From Clostridiales bacterium (GTDB lineage: Bacteria > Bacillota > Clostridia > Oscillospirales > Acutalibacteraceae): 64,000 bases of DNA. Under the pieces are notes generated by a model. The model did not search any database. It was given only the letters and a program-made list of their open reading frames with translations, and was not told the origin of the DNA. Positions 8,683-15,700 of this stretch are shown here, one piece after another. The stretch lies in assembly GCA_024684435.1 (NCBI GenBank), contig JAIKWV010000038.1, positions 59,638-123,637 of the forward strand, given 5' to 3'. The first letter of the stretch is position 1. Every line of letters begins with the position of its first letter. Made by a program: the position numbers and the translations under genes.

Positions 8683-9768
8683 TTACAGCAGCCACAGAAG
8701 ATATAAGATCCCGAATGTTGCCGCCGATATGCCGGCAGTCAATCCGAAAAGCCATCTTCTGTATGCGGATTTGTCGAGCGGGAGGTCGCCAACCAGTTTC
8801 CCTGTTTGTCCGTTCATTGCAAAGGTGTATTTATTGCCGTTCCAGGTGGTGTTGAGAAGCCAGACGGGATAGAGGGCATATTTGGCTTTGCCGTTGTTGA
8901 ACGCAACGCTGGAAGCCTCGGTATTGACAGAGGTATAACCCTCGACAGTACCTGCGAAAACCTCTTCAGTGCTTCTCTTTATCCTTTCGTTGGCGCGGTT
9001 TATGCTGGCGTCGGCGTCCACATCGTATTTGTCCGCCATATATCCGGCAAGGTACGCCGTCTGAAAGTCGACAGCGTCGTTGAAGTTAAAGGGCTCAATG
9101 GATTCCATAAGGTCGTCCGCCATACGGCTGGAGCCGTCCACGGGTACCAAAGAAAAGCCCACGCTGCCGTCTCTCACGATGGAATAATAATTGGTCTGGG
9201 TGTAATTGTAGTTCGAGTCGCTCCAGGTCCTTACCTTTGTTCCGCGGTAACGTATGGAAGCATCCACGTCCGCGCTGAAAAGCCAGAAAGGAACGTACAC
9301 GCCTTTTACTTCATCAATGTGGTTTTCATCCATGAAAACTTTCGGTAAAAGTCTTTTGCCCTTGTAGTGGTTGAGCAGAGCCGCCTTCGCCGCCGCCTTG
9401 TCAAGCTTAAACGGGATAATGCAATCAGGCTTCAGGTGGCCGGAAAGCTGTTCCATGATAACCACGGGGTTCCCGCAGAACGGACAGGATGTGGCGGCAG
9501 TTTCGTCGTTGCATACGATCTCTCCGCCGCAGGAGGTACAGACATAGGATCTCAATTCGTCTGTTTCTCCTTCCTGCCATTCACTTCCTGCGGTGTTGCT
9601 CCAGGACATATCGTCCGGAGCTTCTTTTTTTAATTCTTCGTCGTATTTTAAGAGGGTCTCCACTTCAAACTCAGTGTCGCAGTAGTCGCACTTCATTTTT
9701 TGAAGCGAGCTGTCAAAGGCAATTGCTCCGCCGCAGCAGGGACACTTATATTCCTGTAGTACAGCCAT
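8683..9768 (-). CDS. TFIIB-type double zinc-ribbon membrane protein (YdjG-like)
   Basis: 361 residues from the ATG at 9768; an ATG at 9786 overlaps the GGAGG site and is rejected. The first zinc ribbon is CPCCGG...CDYC (about residues 9-31), the second is CTSCGG...CPFCGN (about 76-102). A long soluble region containing KGVYVPFWLFSADV and ALYPVWLLNTTW follows, and one C-terminal helix spans about 338-360. This arrangement is typical of YdjG-like proteins that accompany SPFH and TPM partners. It lies 39 bases after the SPFH gene and 14 before the TPM gene. Probable function: membrane adaptor of the SPFH assembly. Confidence 0.78.
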   Translation of the reverse strand: MAVLQEYKCPCCGGAIAFDSSLQKMKCDYCDTEFEVETLLKYDEELKKEAPDDMSWSNTAGSEWQEGETDELRSYVCTSCGGEIVCNDETAATSCPFCGNPVVIMEQLSGHLKPDCIIPFKLDKAAAKAALLNHYKGKRLLPKVFMDENHIDEVKGVYVPFWLFSADVDASIRYRGTKVRTWSDSNYNYTQTNYYSIVRDGSVGFSLVPVDGSSRMADDLMESIEPFNFNDAVDFQTAYLAGYMADKYDVDADASINRANERIKRSTEEVFAGTVEGYTSVNTEASSVAFNNGKAKYALYPVWLLNTTWNGNKYTFAMNGQTGKLVGDLPLDKSAYRRWLFGLTAGISAATFGILYLLWLL

Positions 9769-9807
9769 TATCTGAAAAACCTCCATTTAGCAGAATTAGG
9801 GTCGGGT

Positions 9808-11043
9808 TTATGCTCTGTCGCTGTCGGTGATGGCGTCACCGCAGTTGGGGCAGAAACGGGGAGCCGGCTGACCGGGAGCGGGGGTCCAGCCGCATTTGTC
9901 ACAGCGAATACCTGCGGCCTTTTTTGCGCCGCAATTCATGCAGAAATTGCCGCTGTTTACGGTTCCGCAAGAGCAGGTCCAACCTGTTGCCGGAGCTGCC
10001 TGCTGAGGCTGAGCCTGCTGCTGAGCCTGAGCCTGCTGCTGACCCATTGCAAACAAATTCTGCGCGTTCATTCCGCCGGCGTTCATGGCCATACCCATGC
10101 CGACAAAGCCGTTCATAGCGCCGCCTTCGTTCGCTGCGGCATTTCTCATTGCGTCTGCCTGAGCGCCCACTATGGTGGCAGCCGCCATGTTGGGGTTCAT
10201 CATAATGGCGTTGCGCTGTGCTGTCTTGATAAGTTCCGCATCCTCGTCCGGAAGCGTTACGGAACCTAAAGCTATGCTGACGACCTCAAGACCTCTGAGT
10301 TCACCCCATTTTGAGGAAAGAGCCGCGTTCATGGCGTCCTCAAGGTCTGTGTTGTGTGTGACTATCTGGTTGGGACGCAGCTCAAGCTCAGACAGTTTGC
10401 CGAAAGCGGGCTGCAGGGCGCTTACAAATTCGGTCTTGAGCTGGCTGTCCAGCTCATCGCGGGTATAGTCGCGCTCCACGTTTCCGCAGACGTTGGTGTA
10501 GAAGAGTATCGGGTCGGCTATCCTGTAGGAATATATTCCCGAGCAGCGGATGGAAACGTCTATATCAAGACCGATCTTTGAATCAACTACGCGGAAGGGA
10601 ATGGGATTGGGAGTGCCGAATTTGTTGTCGATAAGTTCCTTGGTGTTGAAGTAATATACGCGCTGATCCTTCGCGGTATCTCCGCCGTAGGTAAAACGTC
10701 TGCCAAGGGTCTTGAAGGTGTTTATCAGGCTTTCACCGAGCTTGCCGGCGAATATGCTGGGCTCCGTTGATGTGTCATATGTAAACTCACCGGGTTCAGC
10801 ACAGACCTCAACTACCTTGCCCTGCTCTACAATTATCATGCACTGTCCGTCGGCTACGGCGATCCCGGAACCGTTGGAGATGATATTATCACTGCCCTTT
10901 GTGTTTGAGGAACGTCCACCTACCTGCTTGCGTCCCTTGGTTACCATGACCTCTTTGGGCATGGCGTCACAATAAAAGAATTCTTTCCACTGATCGGCAA
11001 GTACGCCGCCAATTGCACCTGTTCCTGCTTTGATTAAACCCAT
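9808..11043 (-). CDS. SPFH domain protein with C-terminal zinc ribbons (YdjI-like)
   Basis: 411 residues. The N-terminal part carries the 'virion core protein/YdjI' type SPFH fold, about residues 20-280, including QWKEFFYCDAMPKEVMVTKG and a coiled end near TAQRNAIMMNPNMAA. A low-complexity Ala/Gln/Met/Asn-rich region follows (about 290-355). The C-terminus holds two zinc ribbons, CSCGTVNSGNFCMNCG and CDKCGW...FCPNCG. SPFH proteins form oligomeric scaffolds on membranes. It is the first gene of a five-gene operon behind a clear promoter, preceded by a GAAAGGGG ribosome binding site. In Bacillus subtilis the YdjGHI proteins work with PspA; no pspA homologue is seen here. Confidence 0.85.
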   Translation of the reverse strand: MGLIKAGTGAIGGVLADQWKEFFYCDAMPKEVMVTKGRKQVGGRSSNTKGSDNIISNGSGIAVADGQCMIIVEQGKVVEVCAEPGEFTYDTSTEPSIFAGKLGESLINTFKTLGRRFTYGGDTAKDQRVYYFNTKELIDNKFGTPNPIPFRVVDSKIGLDIDVSIRCSGIYSYRIADPILFYTNVCGNVERDYTRDELDSQLKTEFVSALQPAFGKLSELELRPNQIVTHNTDLEDAMNAALSSKWGELRGLEVVSIALGSVTLPDEDAELIKTAQRNAIMMNPNMAAATIVGAQADAMRNAAANEGGAMNGFVGMGMAMNAGGMNAQNLFAMGQQQAQAQQQAQPQQAAPATGWTCSCGTVNSGNFCMNCGAKKAAGIRCDKCGWTPAPGQPAPRFCPNCGDAITDSDRA

Positions 11044-11111
11044 AAATAAATACCCCTTTCACTTTCAATTATTTTGTTTATTTTGATTGTATAAAACAAT
11101 ATACAAAATAA

Positions 11112-11139
11112 ATTATATCATATATGCGTAATATTTCAA
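11112..11139 (-). promoter_or_regulatory. Promoter of the SPFH/TPM operon
   Basis: On the minus strand TTGAAA (11134-11139), 16-bp spacer, TATAAT (11112-11117). Just downstream, TTGTAT (11087-11092) and ATACAA (11101-11106) form an inverted repeat near the start site that could be a repressor site. Confidence 0.7.
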
Positions 11140-11339
11140 GGATTGCGTCGAATTATCGGCTTATTGTATAAAAAAACGCCGGGCTTTTGCTGAAATGCAC
11201 AAATACAAAGGGAAGAGACTGTCAAAATCCGAAGGAACGCTGAGGGCATGACCGCCAGATCTGAATAAGCAACAGGTTGCAGAAAAGTGGTGCAAACAGA
11301 GCATATTTGCTCCCAAATAAAAATATTTTTAAAAATCAG
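11140..11339. other. Intergenic stretch without recognisable gene
   Basis: Between the SPFH promoter and the tRNA promoter I see only a small hairpin (GAGCA/TGCTC near 11298-11311) and no open frame or RNA family I know. Confidence 0.4.
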
Positions 11340-11368
11340 TTGACAAATACCAACCGTTATATTATAAT
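11340..11368 (+). promoter_or_regulatory. Promoter of the tRNA-Met/tRNA-Glu operon
   Basis: Consensus TTGACA (11340-11345), 17-bp spacer, TATAAT (11363-11368), 25 bases before the first tRNA. Confidence 0.85.
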
Positions 11369-11393
11369 GATTGAGCCTTGAGTAAGGGCTTAC

Positions 11394-11470
11394 GGCGGCA
11401 TAGCTCAGTTGGCTAGAGCATTCGGTTCATACCCGGAGTGTCGTTGGTTCGAATCCAACTGCCGCTACCA
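11394..11470 (+). tRNA. tRNA-Met (CAT), elongator type
   Basis: 77 nt with encoded CCA. The anticodon loop TTCATAC gives CAT. The body matches the elongator methionine tRNA pattern (G-U at the first acceptor pair, GGCGGCA start) rather than the initiator or the Ile2 tRNA, though lysidine-type Ile2 cannot be fully excluded by eye. Confidence 0.9.
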
Positions 11471-11486
11471 TTTCCCTTATTCTTGC

Positions 11487-11561
11487 GGCCCGGTGGTCAA
11501 GCGGTTAAGACACCGCCCTTTCACGGCGGTAACACGAGTTCGATTCTCGTCCGGGTCACCA
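11487..11561 (+). tRNA. tRNA-Glu (TTC)
   Basis: 75 nt with encoded CCA, 16 bases after tRNA-Met. Anticodon arm CCGCC-CTTTCAC-GGCGG gives TTC. T-arm ACGAG-TTCGATT-CTCGT. The last 21 nt of this gene are duplicated downstream at 11726. Confidence 0.95.
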
Positions 11562-11590
11562 AAACGACTCATCCTAACGGGTGGGTCGTT
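11541..11590 (+). repeat. Direct repeat copy 1: tRNA-Glu 3' end plus terminator
   Basis: 50 bases from the T-loop of tRNA-Glu (CGATTCTCG...) through CCA and the terminator stem. They are identical to 11726-11775, giving a 185-bp spacing. Confidence 0.95.
11564..11590 (+). terminator. First terminator after tRNA-Glu (imperfect T tract)
   Basis: Stem ACGACTCATCC / GGGTGGGTCGT with three G-U pairs and a TAAC loop. The following bases are TTGTTGTTTATT, a weaker T run than in the second copy at 11749-11780, so read-through into the downstream module is plausible. Confidence 0.7.
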
Positions 11591-11623
11591 GTTGTTTATT
11601 CAGGATCGGTTTTTTTATTTGTA

Positions 11624-11736
11624 GACGAGAATCGAAAAGGGCGCGAGCGAAGCGAGAGAAACAGTCCGGTGGACTGTTTAGGCGCCCGGGTGCGTGCCGT
11701 AGGCGCGGGAGCGCCGTTAAGCGGGCGATTCTCGTC
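11624..11736 (+). repeat. Structured module bounded by inverted T-arm halves
   Basis: It starts with GACGAGAATCG (11624-11634), the reverse complement of the tRNA-Glu T-arm 3' half, and ends at its direct copy CGATTCTCGTC (11726-11736). Between them lie a GCGAAGC mini-hairpin (11647-11653), a perfect 9-bp hairpin AAACAGTCC-GGT-GGACTGTTT (11659-11679) and a GC-rich GGCGC.../...GCGCC foldback (about 11681-11716). Open frames across it look spurious. Confidence 0.8.
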
Positions 11737-11775
11737 CGGGTCACCAAAACGACTCATCCTAACGGGTGGGTCGTT
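11726..11775 (+). repeat. Direct repeat copy 2: tRNA-Glu 3' end plus strong terminator
   Basis: Exact copy of 11541-11590, followed here by TTTTT, a better intrinsic terminator. The hairpin can also stop the convergent acetyltransferase gene, which ends at 11778. Confidence 0.95.
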
Positions 11776-11777
11776 TT

Positions 11778-12299
11778 TTATTTGGTTGTCAAAATCTTTT
11801 CCGCCCATATCATATTGTAATACCTGCCGAATTTATATCCGCAATGGGTGAAAAAGCCAACCTGTTTAAATCCTAAATGCTTATGGAATTCAGCGCTGTT
11901 GAAGTCAAGGTATTCGTCTGCTTCGTCGGGGACAGCTATACAGGCATAAAGATTTGTAATGCCCATTTCAGAAAGCTTATCTTCCATTTTTGTATAAAGC
12001 GTCTTACCGATACCGAGATGTGTGAAGCTGTCGCTTATATATATGGAAAGTTCCGCGCATTTTGAATAGGCGGCGCGGGGGATGAATGCGCTTGCATATG
12101 AGTACCCGACAATTTCTCCGTTTAATTGAGCAACAAGATACGGATACTTCTTTATTGTTTTTGTGATCCTTTCTTTCATTTCATCAACGTCGGGTACTTC
12201 GTATTCAAAGGAGATCGCAGTGTTTTTTACATACGGCGCGTAGATATTTCTTATTGAAGAAGCATCGCCCGGCGTTGCCTCCCGTATAATGATACTCAT
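11778..12299 (-). CDS. GNAT family N-acetyltransferase
   Basis: 173 residues, typical of the phosphinothricin/methionine-sulfoximine acetyltransferase branch: start IIIREATPGDASSIRNIY, central ISFEYEVPD and the acetyl-CoA loop around HLGIGKTLY (about residues 96-104, Q/RxxGxG/A type), ending with HKHLGFKQVGFF and GRYYNMIWAEK. It transfers acetyl from acetyl-CoA to an amine, probably an amino acid analogue. Single gene with its own start region. Its stop codon lies 2 bases from the duplicated tRNA terminator, which it apparently uses as its own terminator. Confidence 0.88.
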   Translation of the reverse strand: MSIIIREATPGDASSIRNIYAPYVKNTAISFEYEVPDVDEMKERITKTIKKYPYLVAQLNGEIVGYSYASAFIPRAAYSKCAELSIYISDSFTHLGIGKTLYTKMEDKLSEMGITNLYACIAVPDEADEYLDFNSAEFHKHLGFKQVGFFTHCGYKFGRYYNMIWAEKILTTK

Positions 12300-12410
12300 G
12301 GTTTCCTCCGTGATTTTAAATTAGTTAAAGTTATTATATCATAACACAAAAGTAAAGACAACGGACAGGCACGCCTTATAAAAATATGATCCTGTTACGT
12401 TAAATCGGGT

Positions 12411-12439
12411 TTGCACATCGTACCGTTTCATAGTATAAT
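12411..12439 (+). promoter_or_regulatory. Promoter of the TfoX-like gene
   Basis: TTGCAC (12411-12416), 17-bp spacer, TATAAT (12434-12439); the start codon follows 46 bases later after a GTGAGGTG site. Confidence 0.75.
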
Positions 12440-12485
12440 AGCGGTACAGTAATCTGCGATCAAAACAGTTAAGTGAGGTGCGTCT

Positions 12486-12800
12486 ATGGCGTCAAGTAAA
12501 GAATATCTGGATTTTGTGCTGGAACAGCTCTCCGATCTGGATGGTGTGACCTACAGGGCAATGATGGGGGAGTACATTATTTACTTTCAGGGAAAAGTGA
12601 TCGGCGGTATATATGACGACCGTTTTCTTGTAAAGCCCACCTCTTCGGCAAAGAGGCTCATGCCGGAGGCGCCTTATGAAATCCCTTACGAGGGCGCAAA
12701 GGAAATGCTGCTTGTGGACAATGTTGACGACAGGGAGCTTCTCACAGGACTTTTTAATGCCATGGTCGACGAGCTGCCCGCGCCTAAGAAAAAACGGTAA
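12486..12800 (+). CDS. TfoX/Sxy N-terminal domain protein
   Basis: 104 residues, a single TfoX N-terminal domain: VTYRAMMGEYIIYFQGKVIGGIYDDRFLVKPT is the family core, with the conserved Met-Gly pair and 'GGIYDD' turn. It lacks the C-terminal domain of the Haemophilus competence regulator Sxy, as is usual in Firmicutes. In such bacteria its role is unknown; competence cannot be inferred. Basic C-terminal tail PKKKR. Monocistronic. Confidence 0.85.
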   Translation: MASSKEYLDFVLEQLSDLDGVTYRAMMGEYIIYFQGKVIGGIYDDRFLVKPTSSAKRLMPEAPYEIPYEGAKEMLLVDNVDDRELLTGLFNAMVDELPAPKKKR

Positions 12801-12839
12801 TTATATTTTTCAGAATACGAAAAAACAATGTATTTACCC

Positions 12840-12868
12840 TTGACTAACCTATTGCCCGGGGTTATAAT
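12840..12868 (+). promoter_or_regulatory. Promoter of the two-gene membrane protein operon
   Basis: TTGACT (12840-12845), 17-bp spacer, TATAAT (12863-12868), followed by a GGGAGG ribosome binding site near 12891. Confidence 0.75.
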
Positions 12869-12904
12869 AAATTATATTTTAATTGTACTCGGGAGGTAAT
12901 TTTT

Positions 12905-13327
12905 ATGGCATGTTTTCTTGTATCAGCCGCTGAGGCTGTGGTTACCACAATAGCGGCAAAGGCTATTGAAAAGAAAGAAAAGGAGCAGCCGGAGCTGAAA
13001 ATCAGCTTTGACGGAACAACGGTCGAGACCGTGTCAAAGATCCCGTTTTCAAGGAAACTCAAATGGCTGAGCCGTATGCTTTGGGGAGGCAGCGTCCTGC
13101 TCATGTTCGAGCATATCTGGCACGGCGAGGTGGTGCCCTTCTTCCCGTTCCTGACCGCCGCGGGGAATCCCGAGGACGCAGCGGAAATGCTGCATGAGAT
13201 GGCGACTGTAGGCGTTTGTATGGCTTTGCTTGTCACGGCCGTGTGGCTCGGTATGGTAATAGTTTCCGCTGCTATTGAAAAACGTGCGGTGAAAGAAGCG
13301 AAAAAACTTGCATCATCCGAAAACTGA
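12905..13327 (+). CDS. Hypothetical two-helix membrane protein
   Basis: 140 residues. The N-terminal 35 residues form an Ala/Glu/Lys-rich helix. Hydrophobic segments lie at about 57-70 and 97-121, with a loop EHIWHGEVVPFFPFLTAAGNPEDAAEMLHEMATVG between them. I do not recognise the family. It is translated from a good GGGAGG site and is followed after 14 bases by a second small membrane protein, so the two may form a complex. Function unknown. Confidence 0.6.
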   Translation: MACFLVSAAEAVVTTIAAKAIEKKEKEQPELKISFDGTTVETVSKIPFSRKLKWLSRMLWGGSVLLMFEHIWHGEVVPFFPFLTAAGNPEDAAEMLHEMATVGVCMALLVTAVWLGMVIVSAAIEKRAVKEAKKLASSEN

Positions 13328-13341
13328 CGGGAGGCCCTGTT

Positions 13342-13662
13342 ATGACACTTTTATCTTCCGTCTTCGCCGCGGTCATATGCACCGTTATCTGGTATAAAAA
13401 CGCTCCCAAAAGCGAAATGAAGGTAGGCATCCTTTGCTGGATGTACTGGGGCGCTTCACTGATGTGGCTCATTGACGCCGTCTTTGAATACGCGGAGCTG
13501 GGCGCAGAGTATTTCACTCCCGCACCCGGGGATATGCTTAACGATTTTTTCCTCGGTTTATCCGTTGTTGCGCTGGGTCTTGTAATTTGGCTCGTTATCC
13601 TGCTTGTCAAGGACCCGAAAGGCGTGATCAAAGAGGCTATTTTCAAAAAGAAAGAAAAATAA
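13342..13662 (+). CDS. Hypothetical three-helix membrane protein
   Basis: 106 residues with three hydrophobic stretches (about 3-18, 27-45 and 72-89) and a basic cytoplasmic tail KEAIFKKKEK. Preceded by a GGGAGG site 9 bases before the ATG. Second gene of a two-gene operon closed by a strong terminator. No family recognised. Confidence 0.6.
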   Translation: MTLLSSVFAAVICTVIWYKNAPKSEMKVGILCWMYWGASLMWLIDAVFEYAELGAEYFTPAPGDMLNDFFLGLSVVALGLVIWLVILLVKDPKGVIKEAIFKKKEK

Positions 13663-13671
13663 TGACACGGG

Positions 13672-13706
13672 AGCGGGAATGCTTTTCAGGCATACCCGCT
13701 TTTTTG
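13672..13706 (+). terminator. Strong terminator between membrane operon and larB
   Basis: Stem AGCGGGAATGC with GGCATACCCGCT (13672-13700), then TTTTTT. It lies only 20 bases before the larB start, leaving no room for a separate promoter. Confidence 0.85.
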
Positions 13707-13725
13707 TAATGCAAGAGGATCGATC

Positions 13726-14481
13726 ATGAAAACAGAGATAAAACAGATACTTGAAGGGGTACGGGACGGTACCGTCTCCGTGGAGGACGCCCTTCTTAAA
13801 CTTAAAACCGAACCCTACGACGATCTGGGTTTTGCCAAGGTGGATCTTCACAGAAGCATCCGTCAGGGCGTGCCGGAGGTAGTTTACGGCGCCGGCAAAA
13901 CGGTGGATCAGATACTGGGCATATTAGCTTCAATGCGCAGGAACGGTCAGGATAAGATCCTTATCACAAGACTTTCACCTGAAGCGGCGGCGGAGATAAA
14001 TAAAACCGTTTCCGTTACATATTTTGAAAACGCAGGGATCGCAACCGTGGGAGAAATGCCGGAACCGGACGGGATCGGCACAATAGTTGTCGCCACCGGC
14101 GGCACCAGCGATATTCCCGTTGCGGAGGAGGCGGCGCTGACGGCGGAGTTTTTCGGCAACAAGATCACCCGCCTTTATGATGTGGGCGTTGCGGGACTGC
14201 ACAGACTGCTTTCCAACAAGGAAGATATCATGAACGCCTCGGTCATTATCGCCGTGGCGGGTATGGAGGGAGCCCTTGCCAGCGTTGTGGGAGGACTTGC
14301 GGACTGCCCTGTGATAGCCGTTCCCACCTCCGTGGGGTACGGAGCGTCCTTCGGTGGGCTTTCCGCCCTGCTTTCAATGCTCAACTCCTGCGCCTCCGGC
14401 GTGTCGGTGGTCAATATTGACAACGGTTTCGGAGCCGGTTATCTTGCAAGTATGATAAATCATATGGAGGCAAAACAATGA
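13726..14481 (+). CDS. larB: LarB, nickel pincer cofactor biosynthesis carboxylase
   Basis: 251 residues, family length. LarB carboxylates nicotinic acid adenine dinucleotide and hydrolyses it to pyridinium-3,5-biscarboxylate mononucleotide, the first step of the nickel-pincer nucleotide pathway. Sequence signs: N-terminal LARB segment with FAKVDLHRSIRQGVPEVVYG (about 42-61), then a PurE-like domain with VATGGTSDIPVAEEA (about 123-137), GVAGLHRL and VIAVAGMEGALASVVGGL, VIAVPTSVGYGASFGG. It overlaps larC by four bases (ATGA), so translation is coupled. Ribosome binding site AGAGGA. The strong terminator just upstream means expression may depend on read-through or regulated termination. Confidence 0.95.
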   Translation: MKTEIKQILEGVRDGTVSVEDALLKLKTEPYDDLGFAKVDLHRSIRQGVPEVVYGAGKTVDQILGILASMRRNGQDKILITRLSPEAAAEINKTVSVTYFENAGIATVGEMPEPDGIGTIVVATGGTSDIPVAEEAALTAEFFGNKITRLYDVGVAGLHRLLSNKEDIMNASVIIAVAGMEGALASVVGGLADCPVIAVPTSVGYGASFGGLSALLSMLNSCASGVSVVNIDNGFGAGYLASMINHMEAKQ

Positions 14482-15668
14482 AAACGCTTTATCTTGATCT
14501 GGGAATGGGCGCCGCGGGGGATATGCTCACGGCGGCTTTGCTTGAGCTTTTGCCTGAACAGGATAAGTTTATCGAAAGGCTCAACGGTATCGGGATCCCC
14601 GGTGTGCGTGTGGAGCGGGAACCCTCTGTCAAATGCGGTATTACCGGCACTCACATAAAAGTAACGGTGAATGGCGAAGAGGAGGGGGAACACCACCATC
14701 ATCACGAAGATGGGCATCATCACCACCATCATCACAGCAGTATGGCGGATATAGAGCGCCTTGTAAATAGTCACCTGGATCTGCCTGCAAATATAAAAAA
14801 GGATATTTTGTCGGTTTACAGGCTCATAGCGGAGGCGGAGAGCCGCGCCCACGGAGTGGAGGTCACTGATATCCATTTTCACGAGGTGGGTACAATGGAC
14901 GCCCTTGCTGACATCAGCGCGGTGTGTATGCTTATGAACGAGCTTTCACCGGATGAGATAGTTGCGTCTCCCGTACACGTCGGATGCGGTCAGGTGCAGT
15001 GCGCCCACGGTATCCTGCCGGTACCTGCACCCGCTACAGCGTACATCCTTCAGGGTATCCCCACTTATGGTGGAGAAATAAAAGGAGAACTGTGTACTCC
15101 TACGGGAGCGGCGCTACTCAGACATTTCGTTTCCCGTTTCGGAGAAATGCCGGTTATCGCCGTTGAAAAGATCGGTTACGGCATGGGTAAAAAAGATTTT
15201 CCCGCGGCAAACTGCCTGAGAACCATGCTCGGAGAGACACAGAATACGTCACATGAGATCGTGGAGCTGTCCTTCAATGTGGACGATATGACGGCGGAGG
15301 AGATAGGCTTTGCGATGGAAATGCTTTTTGCCGCCGGGGCGAACGAGGTATTTACAGTCCCCGTGGGGATGAAAAAGAACCGTCCCGGGACAATGATATG
15401 CGTTCTATGCGAAAAGAATATCAGGGATGAGATCGTAAAAACGGTGTTCCGTCACACCTCAACTCTGGGTATCAGAGAAAATGTGATGAAACGTCATGTG
15501 CTTGAACGTAAGATCGAGACCCTTGAAACGGAATACGGCCCTGTCAGACGGAAAATATCCGGGATCGGCGACACGGGGAAATCTAAGCTTGAGTATGAGG
15601 ACGCGGCGCGTATCGCCAGAGAAAAGGGGATAAGCCTGCGTGAAGCCGTAAAGCTGATAGAGGGCTGA
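14478..15668 (+). CDS. larC: LarC, nickel insertion protein of the pincer cofactor
   Basis: 396 residues as one uninterrupted frame. LarC inserts nickel into the pincer nucleotide in a CTP-dependent reaction. It begins YLDLGMGAAGDMLTAALLELLP, has a His-rich metal-binding loop at about residues 73-90 (two clusters of consecutive His), then ADIERLV, IHFHEVGTMDALADI and VSPVHVGCGQVQCAHG-like motifs. In Lactiplantibacillus plantarum larC is split and joined by programmed frameshifting; here it is continuous. The gene lies between larB and larE. Confidence 0.95.
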   Translation: MKTLYLDLGMGAAGDMLTAALLELLPEQDKFIERLNGIGIPGVRVEREPSVKCGITGTHIKVTVNGEEEGEHHHHHEDGHHHHHHHSSMADIERLVNSHLDLPANIKKDILSVYRLIAEAESRAHGVEVTDIHFHEVGTMDALADISAVCMLMNELSPDEIVASPVHVGCGQVQCAHGILPVPAPATAYILQGIPTYGGEIKGELCTPTGAALLRHFVSRFGEMPVIAVEKIGYGMGKKDFPAANCLRTMLGETQNTSHEIVELSFNVDDMTAEEIGFAMEMLFAAGANEVFTVPVGMKKNRPGTMICVLCEKNIRDEIVKTVFRHTSTLGIRENVMKRHVLERKIETLETEYGPVRRKISGIGDTGKSKLEYEDAARIAREKGISLREAVKLIEG

Positions 15669-15700
15669 GCCGGTTATAAAAAGCAAAAGGAACAGTTAAA

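Noticed and set aside
11409..11851. Open frames across the tRNA-Met/tRNA-Glu genes and the repeat module
   Set aside because: They run through tRNA sequence and repeated RNA structure in several frames; such spurious proteins are commonly annotated at these repeats.
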